DNA of 10,307 nt from Longimicrobium sp. (GTDB lineage: Bacteria > Gemmatimonadota > Gemmatimonadetes > Longimicrobiales > Longimicrobiaceae). Positions 6,240 to 10,307 of the stretch are shown in pieces; positions within the stretch are counted from its first letter, which is position 1; each line of letters opens with the position of its first letter. Below the pieces are notes generated by a model, which was given only the letters and a program-made list of their open reading frames with translations, made no database searches and had not been told where the DNA came from. The translations under genes and the position numbers were made by a program. Where the stretch lies: assembly GCA_030446945.1 (NCBI GenBank), contig JAUJMI010000063.1, forward strand, positions 1-10,307, read 5' to 3'.

Positions 6240-6273
6240 GGCCCCGCACCGATCACCCGGTGCGGGGCCTTTT
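6240..6273 (+). terminator. Intrinsic terminator after the small gene
   Basis: GGCCCCGCACCG (6240-6251) and CGGTGCGGGGCC (6258-6269) form a perfect 12-bp stem with a 6-nt loop, followed by TTTT (6270-6273). It lies 22 bp after the stop codon at 6218 and separates this gene from the next plus-strand gene, which therefore needs its own promoter. Confidence 0.9.
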
Positions 6274-6280
6274 CGCGCGC

Positions 6281-6295
6281 CGGAATGGGAGTTGC
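6281..6295 (+). promoter_or_regulatory. Weaker sigma-54-like element before the repeat-protein gene
   Basis: CGGAATGGGAGTTGC keeps the GG-N10-GC spacing and the TTGC block of a sigma-54 promoter and matches 8 of 11 consensus positions. Its distance to the ATG (final C to A, 37 nt) is almost the same as at the previous gene (35 nt). It sits 7 bp after the terminator, where a promoter is expected. Alone the match would not be convincing. Confidence 0.28.
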
Positions 6296-6318
6296 GACCG
6301 GGGAAGGACTCACCCGCT

Positions 6319-6326
6319 GAAGGAGA
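6319..6326 (+). promoter_or_regulatory. Shine-Dalgarno site fixing the start at 6332
   Basis: GAAGGAGA lies 5 nt before ATG 6332 and selects this start over the longer open frame that runs back into the terminator. Confidence 0.8.
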
Positions 6327-6331
6327 CGAGC

Positions 6332-6727
6332 ATGGACCAGAACGATACCGGCGCCAACCAGGGCAACGAGGACACCCGCGCGGCGGAGATCCACACGCAG
6401 AACGCGCAGGAGAACCTGGAAGCGCTCCGCGCCCAGAACCGCCGCACCGAAGCCACCACCGGCGAAGCCGTCGACCACCCCATCGGCCAGCAGGACAGCG
6501 GCGGAGCCAGAAACGGCATGACCGCGACGGGCGGCGGCACCGCCTCGACCGGCGCCCGCATCGCCGACAATACCGGAACGGTCTCGGAAGACACCTCGCA
6601 GGCCGCCGCGAACGTGGCCAACGCAGAGGACAACCGCGACGCCCTGGCGGAGCAGAAACGGCGCACGGAGGAAACCACGCCAGACGCGGTGCGGCGCCCG
6701 ATCGGGGAAATGGACGACCGGCGGTAG
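6332..6727 (+). CDS. Hydrophilic two-repeat protein of unknown function
   Basis: A 131-residue, extremely hydrophilic protein rich in Asn, Gln, Thr, Ala, Glu, Asp and Arg, with no signal peptide, membrane segment or cysteine. It contains two copies of a 32-residue repeat, residues 24-55 and 97-128, aligned without gaps at 18 identical positions. The shared pattern is NAxxNxxALxxQxRRTExTTxxAVxxPIGxxD. A Gly/Thr/Ala-rich linker (56-96, with TATGGGTASTG) joins them. The first half of each repeat should be a charged helix and the PIG part a turn. The composition resembles stress-related or disordered bacterial proteins, but I know no family with this repeat. It has a good ribosome site and follows a terminator. 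The coding call rests on the repeat being kept at protein level and on codon bias. Function is unknown. Confidence 0.8.
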   Translation: MDQNDTGANQGNEDTRAAEIHTQNAQENLEALRAQNRRTEATTGEAVDHPIGQQDSGGARNGMTATGGGTASTGARIADNTGTVSEDTSQAAANVANAEDNRDALAEQKRRTEETTPDAVRRPIGEMDDRR

Positions 6728-6765
6728 GGCCGGCGGCAGGCCCCCACCCCGCCCGTCACCTCGCT

Positions 6766-6798
6766 GCCCCTCCCGCACCAACTGCCTGGGGGAGGGGC
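6766..6798. repeat. Hairpin repeat, copy 2 (one mismatch)
   Basis: GCCCCTCCCGCA (6766-6777) pairs with TGGGGGAGGGGC (6787-6798) with one mismatch across a 9-nt loop. The 5' flank CCCGTCACCTCGCT matches the flank of the copy at 18-50. Confidence 0.75.
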
Positions 6799-6859
6799 GC
6801 TGGCGTGCGTTGGTGCGGGTCGCGGGCATCGCAGGCCCTCTCCCCGCTCGTTCCTCGCT

Positions 6860-6889
6860 GCCCCTCCCCCAAACTGCTGGGGGAGGGGC
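6860..6889. repeat. Hairpin repeat, copy 3
   Basis: Perfect 12-bp arms GCCCCTCCCCCA (6860-6871) and TGGGGGAGGGGC (6878-6889) enclose a 6-nt loop. The 5' flank CCGCTCGTTCCTCGCT links it to both the copy at 18-50 and the inverted copy at 342-430. The 3' flank GCACGC repeats the copy-1 flank. Confidence 0.8.
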
Positions 6890-6994
6890 GCACGCCTGGA
6901 TCTTCGCGATCCGCACAGATCTCGTCGGGGGGCGATTCATCGCGCCCGTGTCCGAGGCTGCTCCGCCCTCCTCGCGCACACCGGCGTCTCGTAG

Positions 6995-7026
6995 GGGCAG
7001 ACCTGCGTGTACCTGCGTGTCTGCCC
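6995..7026. repeat. Inverted repeat with duplicated 10-mer in the loop
   Basis: Arms GGGCAGAC (6995-7002) and GTCTGCCC (7019-7026) match those at 169-190. Here ACCTGCGTGT occurs twice in tandem (7001-7010 and 7011-7020), where the other copy has it once, so the loop is 10 nt longer. Confidence 0.75.
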
Positions 7027-7040
7027 GCCCTCTCCGCGCG

Positions 7041-8534
7041 TCAGGACCCCGGCGCGCGACGCGCGGCCGCCAGGTGCTCGCGGTAGCTCGCGACCTTTGG
7101 ATCGCCCCCGGCCTCGGCTAGAGCGACGGCGCGCTCGTAGCTCCGCACCGCCTCCTCGATGCGCCCCGCGGCCAGCAGCGCGTCACCCAGGCTGTCGTGC
7201 GGATTCGGCTCGCGCGGGAATGCTTCAGCGTTGGCCCGGAAGATCGCGATGGCGTCGTCGAGCGCGTGCCGGCGCAGGAGCCAGTAGCCCACCGCATTCA
7301 ACTCCGACGGTTCGGCACCGGAGCGCGTTGCGGGCGTGCCGCGCAACGCACGGTAGCGGGCGAGTGCCGCATCGATCCCCCCGGCGCGATAGGCGCCCAC
7401 CACCGCGCGCGCCACGGACCGCTTCGGCGCGGGAACCGCGGACGGGTAGACCAGGTGGGCCCCGAGGAGCGTCGCCTCCCTTCCGGCCAAGTTGGTGAGA
7501 ACCACGATCGCGCGGTGTTCGTCCGGGTTCACGTACAGGTACGCACCGTACCCGAAAGTGCCGCCGCTGAGCCCGGCGCCGCCGGCCGAGTCCGCCGCCC
7601 ACCCCAGCGCCGACAGGTCACCGTCCGAGTTAAACGGGCCGAACCTCCCGCGACGGCTCTCCCGCAATGCGCCGTGGATGCCGCTGGTATCGGGTGAAAG
7701 GTTGGCCTCGGCGAACCGGAGCATGTCGTTCATCGTCGATCTCAGCCCCCCGGATGCGGTGAAGGCGGGCGCGACGAAGTACGGCTGCGGATCGCCGAAC
7801 CCGCTGCTCCCGCGCGTCATCCGGCGCTCCATCTCCCCTGTGGGGGTGATCGCCGTGCTTGTCATCCCCAGCGGGGCAAGCACTCGCTCCTGCACCACCA
7901 CGGCGTACGGCTTTGCGGCTCGCGTGGCCAGCGTTTCGCCCAGCAGGGCGACCAGATTGGAGTACTCGTACCGCTCTCCGGGGTCGCGCGGCAGAGTGTA
8001 GCTGGACAGGAAATCGTACATCTGCCCGACCGTGTACGACGCGTACGCCGACGCGTTCTCCGGCCTCGGAAAGTTTCCCGGCATCGCGGGGAGCCCCGAC
8101 GTGTGGGTCGCCAGGTCGGCGAGAGTGATCTCACGCCCGTTGCGGGCCGGCACCCGTACGCCGGCGGGGAGGAGGCGGGCCAGCGGCTCGGCCAGCGACA
8201 GCTCCCCGCGCCGTGCCATGTCAGCCAGCACGACGCCCGCAAATGCCTTGGACACGGACCCGATCTCGAAGACGCTTTCCGCGTTCAAGGGGGGTCCACC
8301 CTCCGCGGCGCTGCCATACGCCACGATCCGGCGGCGGCCATCCGGCTCGATGATCCCCACCACGGCACCATGCCGTTGCGGGTCGGGGACGATGGCCGCG
8401 AGCATGGCGCGGACCGAGTCGTCGCTGGGGAAGCTCGCCGCGACGGCGGGCGTCCGGGGGAACGCCGGCAGCGAAGCGCAAGAGGCCGCGAGCGAGATCA
8501 GCGGGAGGAGCGCGGCGTGGCGGTGGAGGCGCAT
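7041..8534 (-). CDS. Serine beta-lactamase/esterase-family lipoprotein with C-terminal TPRs
   Basis: A 497-residue protein of the class C beta-lactamase/penicillin-binding-like serine hydrolase family. The N-terminus has a basic start, a hydrophobic stretch and LAASC at 15-19, suggesting a lipobox with Cys19; export to the cell envelope is likely. The SxxK motif is SVSK (93-96) with the catalytic Ser, and the second motif is YSN (190-192) in RYEYSNL. The third motif, usually His/Lys-x-Gly, reads LSGG (321-324), so its basic residue is missing. Residues about 408-490 form two TPR-like helical hairpins (DAIAIFRANAEAFP and SLGDALLAAGRIEEAVRSYERAVAL). The substrate is unknown; relatives include esterases, D-amino peptidases and inactive members, so antibiotic resistance should not be assumed. 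ATG 8534 has AGGAT 6 nt upstream. The gene is divergent from the gntR operon. Confidence 0.9.
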   Translation of the reverse strand: MRLHRHAALLPLISLAASCASLPAFPRTPAVAASFPSDDSVRAMLAAIVPDPQRHGAVVGIIEPDGRRRIVAYGSAAEGGPPLNAESVFEIGSVSKAFAGVVLADMARRGELSLAEPLARLLPAGVRVPARNGREITLADLATHTSGLPAMPGNFPRPENASAYASYTVGQMYDFLSSYTLPRDPGERYEYSNLVALLGETLATRAAKPYAVVVQERVLAPLGMTSTAITPTGEMERRMTRGSSGFGDPQPYFVAPAFTASGGLRSTMNDMLRFAEANLSPDTSGIHGALRESRRGRFGPFNSDGDLSALGWAADSAGGAGLSGGTFGYGAYLYVNPDEHRAIVVLTNLAGREATLLGAHLVYPSAVPAPKRSVARAVVGAYRAGGIDAALARYRALRGTPATRSGAEPSELNAVGYWLLRRHALDDAIAIFRANAEAFPREPNPHDSLGDALLAAGRIEEAVRSYERAVALAEAGGDPKVASYREHLAAARRAPGS

Positions 8535-8595
8535 GTGCAGATCCTGACCAGGGGTGGCGCGCGATGGGCCGGTCGGCTATCGTCATACTGAGTTA

Positions 8596-8611
8596 ACTGT
8601 ACTAACACAGT
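8596..8611. promoter_or_regulatory. Candidate GntR operator in the divergent spacer
   Basis: ACTGT-ACTAAC-ACAGT has perfect 5-bp arms and lies 16 bp before the preferred gntR ATG, in the most AT-rich patch of this part (8580-8620). GntR-family regulators, including the YtrA type, usually bind short palindromes in their own promoters. Binding here could repress the operon and perhaps affect the divergent hydrolase gene. No convincing -35/-10 pair can be fixed. Confidence 0.45.
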
Positions 8612-8627
8612 GATACAGACGCAAGAC

Positions 8628-9038
8628 ATGACTTCCATGTTTCACCTCCGTCCGGAAACGGGCGAGCCGATCTACCTGCAGCTCGTCCGCCAGATCAAGC
8701 ACGCGGTGCTGACGGGTACGCTGGAGCGTGGGGCGCAGCTTCCATCGGTGCGGCAGCTCGCCAGCACCCTGGTGATCAACCCGAACACCGTGGTGCGAGC
8801 GTACCGCGAGCTCGAGCACGCGGGGATGCTGGAGGGAGTCGCCGGGAGGGGGTGGTTCGTCTCCTACGTCGCGCTTCGGCTGCGCGACGAGGAGCGCCGC
8901 CAGCGCCTGGAGGAGTACATCGACCAGCTCTGGGTGGAGGGGCGGGCGCTCGGCTACACGACCGGGGATCTGGCCGCTGTGGTGTCTGAGGCGCTGCGGG
9001 ACCGCGCGGAGGCGGAACGCGAGGGGCGAGGCCGGTGA
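8628..9038 (+). CDS. YtrA-type GntR-family transcriptional regulator
   Basis: A 136-residue regulator. Residues 8-75 form the GntR winged helix-turn-helix (GEPIYLQLVRQIKHAVLTGTLERGAQLPSVRQLASTL, then NPNTVVRAYRELEHAGMLEGVAGRGWFVS). The short C-terminal part (about 80-125) has only two helices and no large ligand domain, as in the YtrA subfamily, whose genes typically accompany ABC transporters. It probably represses its own operon. Start choice is uncertain: ATG 8628, ATG 8637 and GTG 8610 are in frame, none with a clear Shine-Dalgarno site. GTG 8610 falls inside the candidate operator, which argues against it. A leaderless message is possible. The stop overlaps the GTG of the ATPase gene (GTGA). 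Confidence 0.92.
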   Translation: MTSMFHLRPETGEPIYLQLVRQIKHAVLTGTLERGAQLPSVRQLASTLVINPNTVVRAYRELEHAGMLEGVAGRGWFVSYVALRLRDEERRQRLEEYIDQLWVEGRALGYTTGDLAAVVSEALRDRAEAEREGRGR

Positions 9039-9949
9039 TCTTGACGGAAGGGCTGGAGAAGCGCTACCGCGCGTGGCCCCGCGGCACCCGCCGCGTTGCG
9101 CTGGCGGGGCTGGACCTGCGCGTCGGCGAGGGCGGCGTCACCGGACTGCTGGGGCCCAACGGCTGCGGAAAGAGTACCACCCTCAAGCTTCTCCTCGGGC
9201 TCGCCAGGCCCACCGGCGGGTCCGCCGCCGTGCTGGGGCGCGACTGCGTGCGGGAGTCGCTCGCGATCCGCCGGGACGTCGGGTTCGTGCCGGAGGAGCG
9301 GGGGATCTTCGGCTGGATGCGGACGGCGGAGTTCATCGCAGGGGTGGCGGAGCTCTCCGGCCGGTGGGACGCGGCGGCGGCTTCGCGGCTCGGAAACCGC
9401 TGGGGGATCGACGGGCGCGCCCGCCTCCGCAACCTTTCTGCCGGCACGCGCAGCCGCCTCCTCTTCCTGGTGGCGCTCGCGCGCCGCGCGCCGCTCCTGC
9501 TGCTGGACGAGCCGACTTCGGGGATGGATCCGGCCGCGGTGGACGATGCACTCTCCGAGGTCGCCGCCGCCGCCGCGGACGGCACCACGGTCCTCCTGGT
9601 GACCCACAGGGTAGAGGAGGTGGAGCGAATCTGCGACCGCGTCGTGATCATGAGCGAGGGACGCGCCGTGCTCCACGAGGACCTGGACGATCTGCGCGCG
9701 GGCTGGCGCACCATCGACCTCGTGGAATTTCCGTCCGGCGAGCGGCTGCGAAGCTGGCCGGAGGTACACCGGGTGACGAGCGAGGGCGGGCGGGTGCGGC
9801 TCGTGGTACGCGCCGGTGCCGACGCGGTGGTCGCCCGGCTTCGGATGATGGGCGCGGAGGTGACGGGGGTCCGGGCGATGCCGCTGCGCGAAGTGTATCT
9901 CAGCGCCACGGGGGAGGGCCGCGATGCTGCGCGCGACGATCTGGCGTGA
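9035..9949 (+). CDS. ABC transporter ATP-binding protein
   Basis: A 304-residue nucleotide-binding subunit. Walker A is GPNGCGKST (40-48). The Q-loop region reads VGFVPEERGIFGWM (82-95), with Glu in place of Gln, as in NatA-like ATPases. The signature is LSAGTRSR (134-141), a variant of LSGGQ. Walker B is LLLLDEPTSGMD (154-165) and the switch His is His190 in LLVTHR. The last 80 residues form the extra C-terminal domain usual in ABC-2 drug/sodium-type exporters. It starts with GTG overlapping the gntR stop by 4 bp and overlaps the permease gene by 26 bp, so the three are one operon. The cargo is unknown; ytr-type systems respond to cell-envelope antibiotics in Firmicutes, which may not hold here. 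Confidence 0.94.
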   Translation: MILTEGLEKRYRAWPRGTRRVALAGLDLRVGEGGVTGLLGPNGCGKSTTLKLLLGLARPTGGSAAVLGRDCVRESLAIRRDVGFVPEERGIFGWMRTAEFIAGVAELSGRWDAAAASRLGNRWGIDGRARLRNLSAGTRSRLLFLVALARRAPLLLLDEPTSGMDPAAVDDALSEVAAAAADGTTVLLVTHRVEEVERICDRVVIMSEGRAVLHEDLDDLRAGWRTIDLVEFPSGERLRSWPEVHRVTSEGGRVRLVVRAGADAVVARLRMMGAEVTGVRAMPLREVYLSATGEGRDAARDDLA

Positions 9950-10307
9950 CCTCCGCTGGCGGGTGCTCGCGGCGCTCCCGCTGGTGGCCACCCCCGCCCT
10001 CCTGGTCGCCTCGTCATACCTCACCGAGGTGCACCGAAACCCCGCGGGACCAGCGGCGGGGGGGTTGGCGGAATACCTAGACGCCGCCTGGTTCCGGATC
10101 CCCGGCCCGTGTACGGTTTTCCTGGTCGTCGCGGTACTCGTGGGGGCGCCGGGAACGTTGCTCCGCCCGCGCGCGGGGCTCCGCTACCTCCTAGCGCTTC
10201 CGGTCACACGTACCCGCTGGCTCGTGGCCCACCTGGGGATGTCGCTGGCAGCGCTGGCGGGGCTGGTGCTGCTCACCGACGTGATCTTCGCCGTGGCGGC
10301 GGTGGCG
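9924..10307 (+). CDS. ABC-2-type permease, N-terminal part (runs off the window)
   Basis: An open frame starts at ATG 9924 inside the end of the ATPase gene and continues without a stop to the last base, giving 128 residues. It begins MLRATIWRDLRWR, a basic cytoplasmic start, followed by hydrophobic segments at about 14-32 (VLAALPLVATPALLVAS), 66-82 (TVFLVVAVLVGAPGTL) and 105-128 (MSLAALAGLVLLTDVIFAVAAVA). The segment LLALPVTRTRWLVAHLGMS between the last two is typical of ABC-2 membrane subunits. Position, overlap and topology make it the membrane partner of the ATPase. The C-terminal part is outside the window, so the number of membrane segments is unknown. Confidence 0.85.
   Translation, partial: MLRATIWRDLRWRVLAALPLVATPALLVASSYLTEVHRNPAGPAAGGLAEYLDAAWFRIPGPCTVFLVVAVLVGAPGTLLRPRAGLRYLLALPVTRTRWLVAHLGMSLAALAGLVLLTDVIFAVAAVA

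Larger units (their letters stand above)
6728..7040. repeat. Intergenic repeat cluster between convergent genes
   Basis: I see no gene in these 313 bp between two convergent genes. The stretch holds two hairpins of the GCCCCTCCC family (6766-6798, 6860-6889), a short palindrome near 6931-6946 and the GGGCAGAC hairpin (6995-7026). The same blocks occur at 1-430. The hairpins could act as a two-way transcription barrier between the converging genes, although none is followed by a T-run. Confidence 0.75.

Noticed and set aside
7041..8534. Calling the serine hydrolase an antibiotic-resistance beta-lactamase
   Set aside because: The family is broad. The TPR tail, lipoprotein-like start and lack of the third-motif basic residue do not support a resistance enzyme.
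8954..10024. Minus-strand open frames opposite the ABC ATPase
   Set aside because: The opposite strand has intact Walker A, signature, Walker B and switch motifs. These frames are rich in Arg, Pro and Ser and lack starts with ribosome sites.

Overview
The window is G+C-rich bacterial DNA, with G or C at most third codon positions, short gene overlaps and Shine-Dalgarno sites on only some genes. Overlapping operons, GC-hairpin intergenic repeats and a serine hydrolase fused to TPR repeats resemble soil Gemmatimonadota of the Longimicrobium type. That assignment is inference from overall style; there is no rRNA or other phylogenetic marker here.

Layout, left to right. Bases 1-435 carry no convincing gene and are packed with GC-rich inverted repeats that recur at 6750-7035. 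Bases 436-3284, minus strand, encode a two-gene phosphorelay: an NtrC-type activator (REC-AAA+-Fis HTH), then, overlapping by 4 bp, a soluble hybrid histidine kinase (HisKA-HATPase-REC-HPt). A 78-bp gap holding an octamer tandem repeat separates this pair from a MazG-like pyrophosphohydrolase gene (3363-3716, minus), whose 3' end runs into a heptamer tandem repeat. Divergent from it, purE and purK (3891-5560, plus, 4-bp overlap) encode the two-enzyme route from AIR to CAIR in purine synthesis.

Bases 5561-6727 hold two small plus-strand genes of unknown function, each with a strong Shine-Dalgarno site, separated by a clear intrinsic terminator. Each is preceded by a sequence with sigma-54 (-24/-12) spacing, good for the first gene and weaker for the second. 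The second gene encodes a very hydrophilic protein with two copies of a 32-residue repeat. Bases 6728-7040 are again intergenic hairpin repeats.

A lipoprotein-like serine beta-lactamase/esterase-family protein with C-terminal TPRs lies at 7041-8534 (minus). It is divergent from an operon of a YtrA-type GntR repressor, an ABC ATPase and the start of an ABC-2-type permease (8628 to the window end), with overlaps of 4 and 26 bp. A palindrome in the AT-rich divergent spacer is a plausible operator for the repressor.

Most genes belong to well-known families. The less ordinary elements are the possible sigma-54 control of the two small unknown genes, with an NtrC-type activator of variant GAFTDA motif encoded nearby; the duplicated-repeat protein; the mosaic hairpin repeats; and the short tandem repeats invading the mazG 3' end.
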